A DNA stretch of 64,000 nt from GCA-002726655 sp046582185. Its GTDB lineage: Bacteria; Pseudomonadota; Gammaproteobacteria; Pseudomonadales; Azotimanducaceae. Each line of letters opens with the position of its first letter. The first letter of the stretch is position 1. The stretch covers positions 144,062 to 208,061 of the forward strand of contig JAYGEX010000042.1 in assembly GCA_046582185.1 (NCBI GenBank), in the 5' to 3' direction. The notes beneath the pieces were generated by a model that did no database searches, had not been told where the DNA came from, and worked only from the letters and a program-made list of their open reading frames with translations. The translations under genes and the position numbers were made by a program. Below are positions 16,312 to 25,401 of this stretch, piece after piece.

Positions 16312-18483
16312 CTAGCTGGTTGCGAAAGATTGCGATGACGTCGATTTAAATAGAGGCAACTTAACCCGGAGCGTAACCCCATTTCCATTTAGAAGGTTGC
16401 TTGCGCTAACACTTCCACCATGTTGCTCTGCGATGATTCGGACAACATAGAGACCTAGCCCAAAATGAAGCCGGTTATCCGGGTTTGATTCCCGGACAGA
16501 CACCATTGAGTCAAATATATTCTCTATCATGTCACGGGGAATGCTGGAGCCCTGATTGGTAACGAATAGGGTCAGGAATTCTGCATCAGTTGTGAGGCCC
16601 ACCGTAATTGTTGTGCCTGTCTGCGAAAAGTCCACAGCATTGTCGATAAGCTTGTCCAGTAGCTGCTCAATTCGATAGTCGGAAACTATACTGCGTACGG
16701 GTTGTTGTGTGCCCCGGTATTCAAAATTACGCTTCGGTTGTGTTGTTCTGCAGTTGGCCAGATAGTTCTGAACCATGTCGTGCAAATCGACAACTTCGAA
16801 ATCTTCGGCTTGCAAAGCTTCTTCCAGGTTCGCGGCGTCAGCCAGGTTCTGGACGATCATGCCAATGCGAATCACGCCGCGTTTTGCACTTTCCAGATAC
16901 TTCTTTTTTTCTTCATCAGATGTTTCGCTTTCCAGGTTCTGCAAAGAAGTTGATAGCGTGTTGAGAGGGTTGTTGATTTCGTGGCGTAACGTTCTTGGCA
17001 TGTTTTCCAGGAACTGATTGTGCTGGTGAAGCCTGGACAACATATTGGATATGCTGCGGGCAAGGTCTCCGATCTCATCTCCGGATTTTGTTTCTGCCTT
17101 TATCTGGTTGGTTTTTAGGCGCCCGTATTTGTCAATTGCGTCAGTTGTTTCAATCCCCAATCGACGAATTCGGCCAGCCAGGCGAACCGAAAATACAAGA
17201 ATTAAGGCGACGAAGATAAATAGTGAGGCAATGGAAAAATTCAGGATCCTTTGCAATGCGTCTCTCCTAAGCTGCAATATCCGCTTGGTATTTTGTTTTA
17301 GAACCACGGTGCCGATCACCTCATTTTGGGCAATGATCGGGTGTGCTGCCAATATCATTTCGCCTTCATCAACTGTGTATATTCGTCGATAACTCGGAAT
17401 ACCTGCTAGTGAGTCAGTGATGATCTTGTCTTCCAGCGCTGCAGTATCCTCCTTAAAGCCTGTATCCATAACATTGTAGAGTGGATCCAATAGAAGGTTG
17501 GTAAAGGTAAACCAGCTTTCGTACCACTTGGTTTCGCCATCAATATTCTGGGGGATTGTGTTTGATCGATAGCTGCCCACCTCCGCTCGAACACGCCGCT
17601 GGGCGTCAACCACCTGAATGTTGGCGCCTGAATATCCCAGACCTTCAACGATTCGTAATACCTCCGGTGACTTTAGTAACACTAAGCCGAATGCTTCTCT
17701 GCCTGCGGAGGGCAGGGTGCCAGTGATCGACTCGATTGCCCTTGTTTCAGGGTTGTCTACGTCAGCGACCGCCAGGCCAAAGTGTTTGGTAGAGCCCAAT
17801 AACTCAAGGGGTATCCTGAACTCAATTGAGTAACCCTCGTCTGTTTGTGTCATGAAGCCAGGGATACGATTTTCGGGTTCACCCTGAATGGCATAACGCC
17901 AGTCATCGTCCATCAGGTAGGCGGTGGTAACGCCAGGCTCAGTCATTGTAATGACCAGTTTGTGGACTAGATCGTCCTGGCCGGTAAAGGTTACTCGAAC
18001 ATGATCGCTGAGATCGAGGCGTAGAATGTTTCTGTCTCTGAACACCAGCTGATTGTCTTTAACCTGGACCAGTGCGTAGACTTGACCTTTGTGTTCGCCC
18101 AGCACCAGGTAGAATTGGCTAATGCTTTTTGCGTCCCCTTCGGGAAAATTAAGATTTCCAAAGCCGACGTTGTAGTCCAGCACGTCTTCCCAATCGTTAC
18201 TTTTACCATCGATACGAATCGGAGTTTTGAGCGGGTGGGCATATAGCTGTTCATAGCCTTCTGGAGACAGAGGCAGCTCATTGAATAGATCGGAGCGGCC
18301 ATTGAGCAAGGTTGAGATACCTTCAGCTGTCAGTATCTGGGCGTTAGCCTGGCCATCAATCAGGAAGTCTTCCATCTCGTTGAGATAGAGGTAGCTGAAC
18401 CATGGAATCACAATGAGCGCGAAGCTCATTAGTATCAATAATTTAGTGCCGAGCCTGGGACCCCTGAACGATGATTTAGCCAT
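16312..18483 (-). CDS. Sensor histidine kinase of the proteobacterial dedicated sortase system type (PdsS-like)
   Basis: The 723-residue membrane kinase has a first TM helix near residues 12-30. A large periplasmic region contains IRIDGKSNDWEDVLDY, a CBM9-like carbohydrate-binding pattern. A second TM lies around residues 400-425, then a HAMP-type segment (SGDEIGDLARSISNML) and a kinase core with phospho-acceptor H501 in LRHEINNPLNTL, the N-box LIDNAVDF, and LHFGLGLYVVRIIAEQHGG. Length and layout match the marine 'dedicated sortase' kinases. Its regulator gene precedes it by 21 bases. No sortase or LPxTG-type target is in the window, so the system appears split. Confidence 0.8.
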   Translation of the reverse strand: MAKSSFRGPRLGTKLLILMSFALIVIPWFSYLYLNEMEDFLIDGQANAQILTAEGISTLLNGRSDLFNELPLSPEGYEQLYAHPLKTPIRIDGKSNDWEDVLDYNVGFGNLNFPEGDAKSISQFYLVLGEHKGQVYALVQVKDNQLVFRDRNILRLDLSDHVRVTFTGQDDLVHKLVITMTEPGVTTAYLMDDDWRYAIQGEPENRIPGFMTQTDEGYSIEFRIPLELLGSTKHFGLAVADVDNPETRAIESITGTLPSAGREAFGLVLLKSPEVLRIVEGLGYSGANIQVVDAQRRVRAEVGSYRSNTIPQNIDGETKWYESWFTFTNLLLDPLYNVMDTGFKEDTAALEDKIITDSLAGIPSYRRIYTVDEGEMILAAHPIIAQNEVIGTVVLKQNTKRILQLRRDALQRILNFSIASLFIFVALILVFSVRLAGRIRRLGIETTDAIDKYGRLKTNQIKAETKSGDEIGDLARSISNMLSRLHQHNQFLENMPRTLRHEINNPLNTLSTSLQNLESETSDEEKKKYLESAKRGVIRIGMIVQNLADAANLEEALQAEDFEVVDLHDMVQNYLANCRTTQPKRNFEYRGTQQPVRSIVSDYRIEQLLDKLIDNAVDFSQTGTTITVGLTTDAEFLTLFVTNQGSSIPRDMIENIFDSMVSVRESNPDNRLHFGLGLYVVRIIAEQHGGSVSASNLLNGNGVTLRVKLPLFKSTSSQSFATS

Positions 18484-18504
18484 CGGTAGGAAATTATCTC
18501 CCCG

Positions 18505-19200
18505 TTACTTGACTGACCATCGATAGCCAAAGCCGTACTCGCTTTTGATGCTGTTAAATTCCGGGTCGATGCTCTCAAATTTCTTCCGGATATTTCTCAT
18601 ATGAGTATTGATAGTGTTATTGGTCACCAGGCTTTGCATGGTCGCATTCATGAGTGTGTCATAGGAGACAGCGTGACCGGGTACGCGTACCAACTTGGCA
18701 AGCATTCTGAATTCAGTGCCGGACAAGTTGATCGGGCTATCCTTCCAGGAGACAAGTAGAGCCTCCTGATCTATGGACATATCGCCAACAATTTTTGCTG
18801 TGTTAGACGTGCTTGCCTGTATCCGTGCTTCGTTGATTCGTAACAGTGAGCTGATCTTTTCAGAGAGGTAATCAAGAGAAATGGGCTTCGGCAGATAATC
18901 CCATGCACCGAGTCGCAAGCCGCTGATTTTGTCGATTTCTGCGATCCGTTCCGTGAGGAATATCACAGGTAGAGTGGGCGATCGAGATAACAGGTCGCGA
19001 CATATCTCAAATCCGGCATCAACCTCGTCTCCAAGAATGATATCGAGTATGGCGAGATCCGGCAGCCCGCGGTCGAATCCTGCCAGCGCCTCCTCTCGGT
19101 TACTGTAGGCAATGACCTCATATCCCTTACGGGTTATTGCATCTACATAATTACTGCGCTGATCCGGATCGTCTTCAACTATAGCGATTGTCTTTGCCAT
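18505..19200 (-). CDS. Response regulator of the proteobacterial dedicated sortase system type (PdsR-like)
   Basis: The 231-residue regulator has a receiver domain (acidic pair D10/D11, phospho-acceptor D53 in LAILDIILGDEVDAGF, K in YLPKPIS) and an OmpR-type winged helix (INLSGTEFRMLAKLVRVPG ... NTINTHMRNIRKKFE ... GFGYRW). The stretch GDEVDAGFEICRDLLSRSPT is characteristic of regulators paired with the dedicated-sortase kinase. It is first in a two-gene operon with that kinase. Target genes are probably surface proteins and are not identifiable here. Confidence 0.85.
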   Translation of the reverse strand: MAKTIAIVEDDPDQRSNYVDAITRKGYEVIAYSNREEALAGFDRGLPDLAILDIILGDEVDAGFEICRDLLSRSPTLPVIFLTERIAEIDKISGLRLGAWDYLPKPISLDYLSEKISSLLRINEARIQASTSNTAKIVGDMSIDQEALLVSWKDSPINLSGTEFRMLAKLVRVPGHAVSYDTLMNATMQSLVTNNTINTHMRNIRKKFESIDPEFNSIKSEYGFGYRWSVK

Positions 19201-19564
19201 GGGAACTCCTGGTTCTAGGGAGGCGGTGCATCAAATTATCATGTCGAGCTATCATAGCGATGCTTGCGCCGGAATATCTGTTAATTTTGACAACGCGGAG
19301 CTTAAGAATTTCCCGAGTGTCTGGATATATTTTTAGGACACTTAATTACCCGAAAAATGCCCTACAAACCACTGATTTTTCAACTATTTTGCTCGATCCA
19401 TCATTTCTCCATATTAATCCAACGAACCTTCACTTTCTTTCACCCTAAGATTGCTCTTTGTAGGTTTAACTGTAGTTCATGTAACAGCCTGTAATACCAA
19501 GGCAATAGGAATTGGTCAGCCGCTCAGGCGCCGGTTCATTAGTAGAGACAAAGAGATTGAGCTT
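19201..19564. other. Intergenic region upstream of the regulator operon
   Basis: Between the divergently read regulator and a small plus-strand gene. The sequence is AT-rich toward 19400-19440. I see no gene, repeat or clear promoter pair. Confidence 0.5.
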
Positions 19565-19795
19565 ATGAAAATTTTCGTACCAATGCCAGATGAAAACATG
19601 AACGACAGACGGGGCATTATTGGTCGGGTTGTTCCTTTCAGTCCGGAATTCCTGCTGGAAAGTGAGAAGGTCCAGCAAGGAAGGAAGCCAAGCAACTGGA
19701 TTTCCGACAATGACTATTCGGCAGCCTGTGCCAGGCTTCGTGTTAACGATCGCGTCACTCATCTTGTCAAGAACGGAGCCTTCGCTACTGCCTAA
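19565..19795 (+). CDS. Small hypothetical protein
   Basis: A 76-residue protein starting MKIFVPMPDENMNDRRG and containing VVPFSPEFLLES and GRKPSNWISDNDYSAACARL. No signal peptide or membrane helix is seen. The ORF is open to 19451, but the ATG at 19565 begins the well-composed part. The ribosome binding site is weak (AAAGAGAT). I do not recognise the family. It reads divergently from the sortase-type two-component operon and converges on a sugar kinase. Confidence 0.5.
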   Translation: MKIFVPMPDENMNDRRGIIGRVVPFSPEFLLESEKVQQGRKPSNWISDNDYSAACARLRVNDRVTHLVKNGAFATA

Positions 19796-19805
19796 AGGAC
19801 TCTTG

Positions 19806-20693
19806 TTAAAAAGACTCTAATTCGTCCAGGCGAGGAATTGACGAGGCAGCACCTTGCCTACCTACACAAATTGCTGCCGCTTTGCAGGCGTTTTCCAGAC
19901 ATTGTTCAATGGACAGACCTTGCATGAATCCTGCAAAGAAGTACCCGGTAAATGTATCTCCCGCCCCTGTGCTGTCTACCGCCTTAACCTTGAAAGCGCC
20001 TTGACGATATTGTTGCTCCTTGTCTCTATAGATCGCACCAGATTCCCCGAGGGTTAGGATGATCTTCGAATCGGGATATCTTGCAAGCAAACTATCCATA
20101 ATTTCTTGTGGCTTATCTTTGCCGCTTATCGCCTCCGCCTCAATCTCGTTCAGAACAAAGAATTCCACTTTCTCTAATGGATAACTCGATACTTCGTCGG
20201 TGATAGGCGCTGCATTGAAGATAATCCGCTGGCTTTTTTCAGCTGCAATATTGATCAGATCTGGCAGATAACTCGTCTCATTTTGTATTAACAGGAAGTC
20301 TCCAGGGGATGTATCAGCCAGTGCATCGATAAAGTCCTGCCTCTTCAGTGTCTTGTTGGCGCCGCCATAGATAACGATTGCATTTTCCCCGGATGGCACG
20401 ACTTGAATGTTCGCATGACCCGTTGGAATATCGACTACTTGAGTCAACGAGGTGTCAACGCCTGCCTCTGAAAGTAGTGTCTTTAGCCAGATACCATCGT
20501 GGCCAACCCTTCCCGCGTGTTTGAGACTAATACCGGCATGTGCGAGGGCAAGCGACTGATTGAGACCCTTGCCACCTGGGTGGACTTGATAATCAACACT
20601 AGCCAGGGTTTCGCCTGGCTTCACAAAGTAAGGAACTGCATAAACATTGTCGATGCAATATGAGCCGAAGTTAATGATACTGACTGGGTTCAT
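19806..20693 (-). CDS. PfkB-family carbohydrate kinase, ribokinase-like
   Basis: The 295-residue kinase has the first PfkB signature VHPGGKGLNQSLALAHAG near residues 36-53 and the second, DSTGAGDTFTGYFFAGF, near 239-255. The latter contains the catalytic Asp and anion hole. Closest in style to ribokinase, which phosphorylates ribose at O5 with ATP. It stands alone, without a transporter or isomerase beside it, so the sugar could be a nucleoside or another pentose. The start ATG is at 20693. Confident on family, less on substrate. Confidence 0.87.
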   Translation of the reverse strand: MNPVSIINFGSYCIDNVYAVPYFVKPGETLASVDYQVHPGGKGLNQSLALAHAGISLKHAGRVGHDGIWLKTLLSEAGVDTSLTQVVDIPTGHANIQVVPSGENAIVIYGGANKTLKRQDFIDALADTSPGDFLLIQNETSYLPDLINIAAEKSQRIIFNAAPITDEVSSYPLEKVEFFVLNEIEAEAISGKDKPQEIMDSLLARYPDSKIILTLGESGAIYRDKEQQYRQGAFKVKAVDSTGAGDTFTGYFFAGFMQGLSIEQCLENACKAAAICVGRQGAASSIPRLDELESF

Positions 20694-20847
20694 ATTCTTG
20701 GCAACTGAGTGAATGTATTAATCTAATCGCGCGTCAGGCTTGCCTTGGCGGGCCGCGATTAACGGAAGCAGGAGTGTAACCTGTTTCGCCTAAGAATTTT
20801 GATATGATGCCAATCGGACAGGACTACATAGTCAGGGGTTTCTTAAG

Positions 20848-22347
20848 GTGATAGCAAGAACGACTTTACTTTCCAGTGCAGACGGACTGCTTAAGCTGGT
20901 GATATGCATCCTGCTGCTGCCATTGACTTTGCTTTACGACTCCGATGCTTACTGTGCTTCTACTAATGACTCCTTTGCGATTCGCGAAGAGAAGCCGAAT
21001 GTCCTGATCATCTATGTTGATGATTTGGGTTATGGCGATACAGGCGTTTATGGTCATCCAATAGTGCAAACACCGAACATTGATTCTCTGGCAGCGCAAG
21101 GCGCTCGGTTTTCCCAATTTTATGCGCCGTCTGCGCTTTGCTCACCGTCGCGGGCAGCCCTGCTCACGGGAAGGACGCCCTATCGAACAGGTGTCAGAAG
21201 CTGGATTCCCGATAACTCGCCGATCTCACTTGGGCGAAATGAAATTACCATTGCCGACTTGCTTAAGAATGAGGGATATCGGACAGCTGTAATTGGCAAG
21301 TGGCACCTGAATGGTGGCCTGGGAATGGAGGATGCACCACAGCCGCGGGACTTTGGCTTTGATTTTCAATATGGATTGGCCGCCTGGGTCAAAAACGCTG
21401 CCGCAGAGAAGTCTGGATCGGGCGCTCTCTTTCCAGACAATATGTATGTCAATAACAAGCCGGTTGGTGCGACCCATCGCTACAGCGCCGAATTGGTTTC
21501 TGATGAAGCGATTGCATGGCTTGCCGGAAATGATGATCCGTTTTTTCTCTATTTAACCTATAGCGAAGTACATACGCCCATTGCCAGCCCGGAAAAATAC
21601 ATAAAGATGTACGACCAGTTTCTGACCCAGGAATCCAGGCAAAATCCTTTGCACTACTATTTTGATTGGGCGAACAGACCATACAGGGGCAAGGGTGAAT
21701 ATTATGCCAACATCACTTATATGGATGCACAATTGGGCAGGGTTCTGGCATGGTTAAATCGGGAGGACAAGCTTGACAACACGCTGATTATCTTCAGTAG
21801 TGATAACGGTCCGGTAACGGCTGAGGCTAGTGAGCCCTGGGAGCTCTCAATGGCGGGGGAAACGGGAGGATTAAGGGGTAAAAAACGCTATCTCTATGAA
21901 GGAGGAATCCGCGTTCCCGGCATCATTCGATATCCTTCACTTGTTGAGCCGGCAACGATCATCGATTCGCCAGTATCAGCGTTGGATATTTTGCCGACGA
22001 TTGCTGATATTACTGGCGCGAAGATTCCCGATGATCGGCCACTTGATGGTCAGTCTCTGCTTGGTTTATTGCAGGGGAAAGGCCAGGTGCGGGAACGACC
22101 CTTCTATTGGTCCATTCCGACGCCCGATGGAATGGAATATGCGTTACGAGACGGTGACTGGAAATTGGTTCTTGATGGTGATTTGGAGCCACGCTACCTC
22201 TTTAATCTTAGGCGGGATCGTTACGAAGTGCACAATCTAGTGAAATCGAAGCCTGTTGAGCTCGGCAAGATGATGGTTCAGTTTAGCCAATATCGTATGA
22301 ATGTTGAGTCGGATCCTATACGAGCTGCGAGAAACCAAGAACCGTGA
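20848..22347 (+). CDS. Secreted Cys-type sulfatase
   Basis: The 499-residue protein starts with GTG at 20848 and carries a hydrophobic signal sequence (LLKLVICILLLPLTLLY). The sulfatase N-terminus is PNVLIIYVDDLGYGDTGVYG. The formylglycine signature SALCSPSRAALLTGR places the modified Cys at residue 98. Late metal ligands are in IFSSDNGPV. The fold runs through to EVHNLVKSKPVELG. Export suggests action on sulfated marine polysaccharide or ester substrates in the periplasm. It needs a formylglycine-generating enzyme encoded elsewhere. It reads divergently from the sugar kinase. Confidence 0.9.
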   Translation: MIARTTLLSSADGLLKLVICILLLPLTLLYDSDAYCASTNDSFAIREEKPNVLIIYVDDLGYGDTGVYGHPIVQTPNIDSLAAQGARFSQFYAPSALCSPSRAALLTGRTPYRTGVRSWIPDNSPISLGRNEITIADLLKNEGYRTAVIGKWHLNGGLGMEDAPQPRDFGFDFQYGLAAWVKNAAAEKSGSGALFPDNMYVNNKPVGATHRYSAELVSDEAIAWLAGNDDPFFLYLTYSEVHTPIASPEKYIKMYDQFLTQESRQNPLHYYFDWANRPYRGKGEYYANITYMDAQLGRVLAWLNREDKLDNTLIIFSSDNGPVTAEASEPWELSMAGETGGLRGKKRYLYEGGIRVPGIIRYPSLVEPATIIDSPVSALDILPTIADITGAKIPDDRPLDGQSLLGLLQGKGQVRERPFYWSIPTPDGMEYALRDGDWKLVLDGDLEPRYLFNLRRDRYEVHNLVKSKPVELGKMMVQFSQYRMNVESDPIRAARNQEP

Positions 22348-22449
22348 AAAATCAATCGCTAACAGTCCGGTTCTGCCGATGCTCTTTTCAAGGTCGCGCA
22401 TCTCTTCAAACTTTGGTTCAACGGTCTCATCGAAAGGCATTTCCATATC

Positions 22450-23982
22450 ATGCTGGCGCATCATCATTGCACCTTTGGCGCGCATCTTTATCTAAATCTC
22501 AAAAATGATGCCCTCCTTGAAAACACAGGTGCGCTGACTCAGCCATCTGCGGTGATTGCTGTACTGCCCTTTAGCTCTGTCATCAGTGAAGACGCATCTG
22601 TAGGCGCCCGATTTACAAACGAGATTTCCGATAGGTTGGCAAAACATCCCGATCTATATGTGGTGTCTAGCCAGGCGACATATTAGCTATTTCTGGCGAG
22701 CCTCGTGCCGGTGAAGAAGCAAAAGGAGCTAGAAGCGGATCATATTGTTTCTGGCGAAATTTCAGGAGATGAAAGAAGTTATTCCTTAAAGCTTAAGATG
22801 CTTGGCCCGAATCAGGAAGTCGTGCTGGAGGAGGAGTTCCTGTTCGGGGTGGATGCCGAGAGTCAGATCGGTGCACAGCGCCGCATCAGCCAGCGAATCA
22901 GTAAGGTGCTCGGCACAACACATGCAGGTACTGAATATTGTGAACCCAGTAACAATATTGAAGCTATGGTCTTGTACCATTCAGCCAAGCTCAAACTAGA
23001 TCAGAAGGGAGTCAAGAATCTTGCTGGCGCTGAATCTCTATTACTCAGAGCGATTGAACTTGATCCGGGTTATGGACATGCATACTCGGCTCTCTCTATA
23101 GCCTATTTGTTACAAAGCCGGTGGAAGCCGGAATACCGCGGCGACTTATCGGTAGAGATTACTCGTAAAGCGCTTGATAGATGCGCAACCCTTGGCGTTG
23201 CTTATAAGATCTGGGTGCCTTCATATGAGGGAGTAAAAAATAATTGGATAGATCAGGAAATACAATGGCGTGATGCATTGGCTATATCGCCGAGCGACCT
23301 CTGGTTGTTAGATAACTATTCCCTGAACCTGGGGCCATTGGGCATGGGAACTCTGCAAGACATTATCTTTGAGAGAGCAAATCGGATTAACCCAATCGGC
23401 CCGCGAGTGCTCTTGAGTAAGGCCTGGCATGCCTTGTTGGTTGAAAGTGATATAGAAAAGGCCTTACAGCTGGCGGAGCAGATCGAAAGTGAGGGAGAGA
23501 GGTCATGCAATGTGCCCAATCTTCGTCTGTTTGCCGCCCTATCGATATCTGAAGAGGCGGCGATTGAAGCCTGGGAAGCATTTCAACTTACCGAGTGTAG
23601 CGGTGGCGGCGTTAGGATGCAGTACGAAAAACTCGGACCGGAGCTCATCTATCAATCTCGGCATAATCCCAGTGCGCGCAGAAAACTGCTCGATTACATG
23701 AGAGATGGTCTCGAAGACAATCCGAATATGGCCATGATTAACGGTATCAACCTTTCCGATCTGACACTTGCCTTTGATGCTATTGAGTTTGGCATGGCTA
23801 ACGATAGATACATTCATATGCCATTGTGGTGGATGGACAATTCGGAGTCGACATTATTCAGGCGCGATGTCAGGTTTGCGAAACTGGTGCAAAGGATGGA
23901 CTTTCCAGATTATTGGCGGGAATTCGGTTGGCCGGATGGAAAATGTACGCCGCTTGGGGATTCATTTGTCTGGGATAACTGA
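22450..23982 (+). pseudogene. TolB/TPR-type protein, degraded (N-terminal loss and in-frame TAG)
   Basis: One frame carries PSAVIAVLPFSSVISEDASV and TNEISDRLAKHPDLYVVSSQ, the TolB-like segment seen before TPR domains in CadC/adenylate-cyclase-like regulators. It then meets TAG at 22684-22686 and continues in the same frame with ELEADHIVSGEISG, LLLRAIELDPGYGHAYSALS (a TPR unit) and on to 23982. The DNA-binding or catalytic N-terminus expected in the family is missing; upstream the frame closes at 22360. A GTG at 22705 could restart the C-terminal 425 residues, but no ribosome binding site precedes it. Most likely a decayed gene. Confidence 0.6.
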
Positions 23983-24107
23983 ATCATTGTTATAGGGTAT
24001 TTTTGAGCGATGATTCCTCTTCGGATTGATCGTTGGCCCGCTGCTCACGGATCCATGCTGTGAAGAATCGCAACGGACTAGTCATGGGCCGGATGTTTTT
24101 TGTCTGA

Positions 24108-25379
24108 TTGATTGGTTCTTGCAGCAATGACAGATACAGTAAGCCTAATATAACAATTGAGGGGCTCCCTCTGGAAATACCTTTATGTCTGGCGGATGTG
24201 GATTGTGATTGGTTGACCCAAGCGTTGCGGGAGTCCCAGATCCCGGATGATGTTTCTGTCGTTGGTTTCCAGCCCAAAATAATAGGTATTGACGCTGGCT
24301 TTCTTGGAGAAATAGCTTTGCTTGAGGTGCAATACTCGTCTTCCGCCATCGATGCTCCGGCCACAATGATCCTCAAAATCCCCACATCTTCCGAAAATAG
24401 GCAGGTGGGGCAGAGTATCGGTGTGTATGAACGGGAAGTCAGATTCTATACCGAATTAAGGCAGCTAGTTAATGTGCGGACGCCAGATTGCTACTACGGT
24501 GATATGAATGTAAGTAACGATCCTGAGAAATCCATGGCGGCAATTAAGTTTATCAATCGCCTTCCGGTGTGGATGATGTGGACATTGTTTCGCCTGGCAA
24601 ACTGGTTTAGTGGCCGAAAGCAGATTGGCTTTGTTTTGTTGTTAGAAGATCTTGGAAATTATCGAGTAGGAGATCAGGTTGCAGGATGTTCTGTGCCCGA
24701 TGCCGAGAGAGCCTTGCGATCCATGGCGGAGTTGCATGCGCCATTCTGGAAGAGTCCGGATCTTACGGACAACCCCTTGATACTCCCGTTTGAATTGATC
24801 ATCAAGTTAAGCCAAATAGTTTATTCACAGGCGTTACCGAAGTATCTAAGTGCCAATGAAGGCCAGATATCACCGCGAAACATGCTCATCCTCGAGTGGC
24901 TGTCAGACAACGGCATGACATTGATGGAGAGTCTTGCCAGAAGTCCATATAGCTTACTGCACGGCGATTTTCGTCTGGACAATATGTTTTTTGATGACGA
25001 TAAAGATGAGCTTGTGTTATTTGACTGGCAGACTTTCCTGGCGGGCCCGGTTGGTTATGATCTGGCCTATTTCCTGAGCGCTTCCCTGGGTGAGGATGCC
25101 AGTGATGACGAATTATACAGCTTAAGGGAATACTATCGCTTGCAACTGGAGGACAAAGGGGTCTCTATTTCCGCCGAACGACTGAGCTGGGAATATGAAG
25201 TAGGCATGCTGGTGGTTTTGCTAAGAATATTGCCTGTTGAATTTCAGGACCTGGTTTCCCTTGGGGAGAATCGGGGCCATGAAATAGCAATTACATGGAT
25301 TGATCGAATTTTCGTAAAGCTAAAAAATGTTGACCTCGACAGGCTATTGGCTACAACTCCGTATTCCGTCCAGCAGTGA
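24108..25379 (+). CDS. Phosphotransferase family protein (aminoglycoside/ecdysteroid-kinase-like)
   Basis: The protein of about 423 residues shows the Brenner-type kinase motif LLHGDFRLDNM with catalytic Asp, and LFDWQTF for metal binding. Before these come ATMILKIPTSSENR (ATP-anchoring Lys) and GFVLLLEDLGNYRVGDQ. This matches the APH/EcKinase superfamily, which phosphorylates hydroxyls of small molecules. The start is uncertain: TTG at 24108 is the first possible codon after a stop, with no ribosome binding site. A lipoprotein amidohydrolase gene follows 22 bases later. The substrate is unknown. Confidence 0.8.
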   Translation: MIGSCSNDRYSKPNITIEGLPLEIPLCLADVDCDWLTQALRESQIPDDVSVVGFQPKIIGIDAGFLGEIALLEVQYSSSAIDAPATMILKIPTSSENRQVGQSIGVYEREVRFYTELRQLVNVRTPDCYYGDMNVSNDPEKSMAAIKFINRLPVWMMWTLFRLANWFSGRKQIGFVLLLEDLGNYRVGDQVAGCSVPDAERALRSMAELHAPFWKSPDLTDNPLILPFELIIKLSQIVYSQALPKYLSANEGQISPRNMLILEWLSDNGMTLMESLARSPYSLLHGDFRLDNMFFDDDKDELVLFDWQTFLAGPVGYDLAYFLSASLGEDASDDELYSLREYYRLQLEDKGVSISAERLSWEYEVGMLVVLLRILPVEFQDLVSLGENRGHEIAITWIDRIFVKLKNVDLDRLLATTPYSVQQ

Positions 25380-25401
25380 ATGACAAATGTGAAAGGTACA
25401 T

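Noticed and set aside
22237..22485. 82-residue minus-strand ORF overlapping the sulfatase end
   Set aside because: The first half has a protein-like composition and could be a remnant, but the rest is antisense to the sulfatase. Not supportable as a gene.
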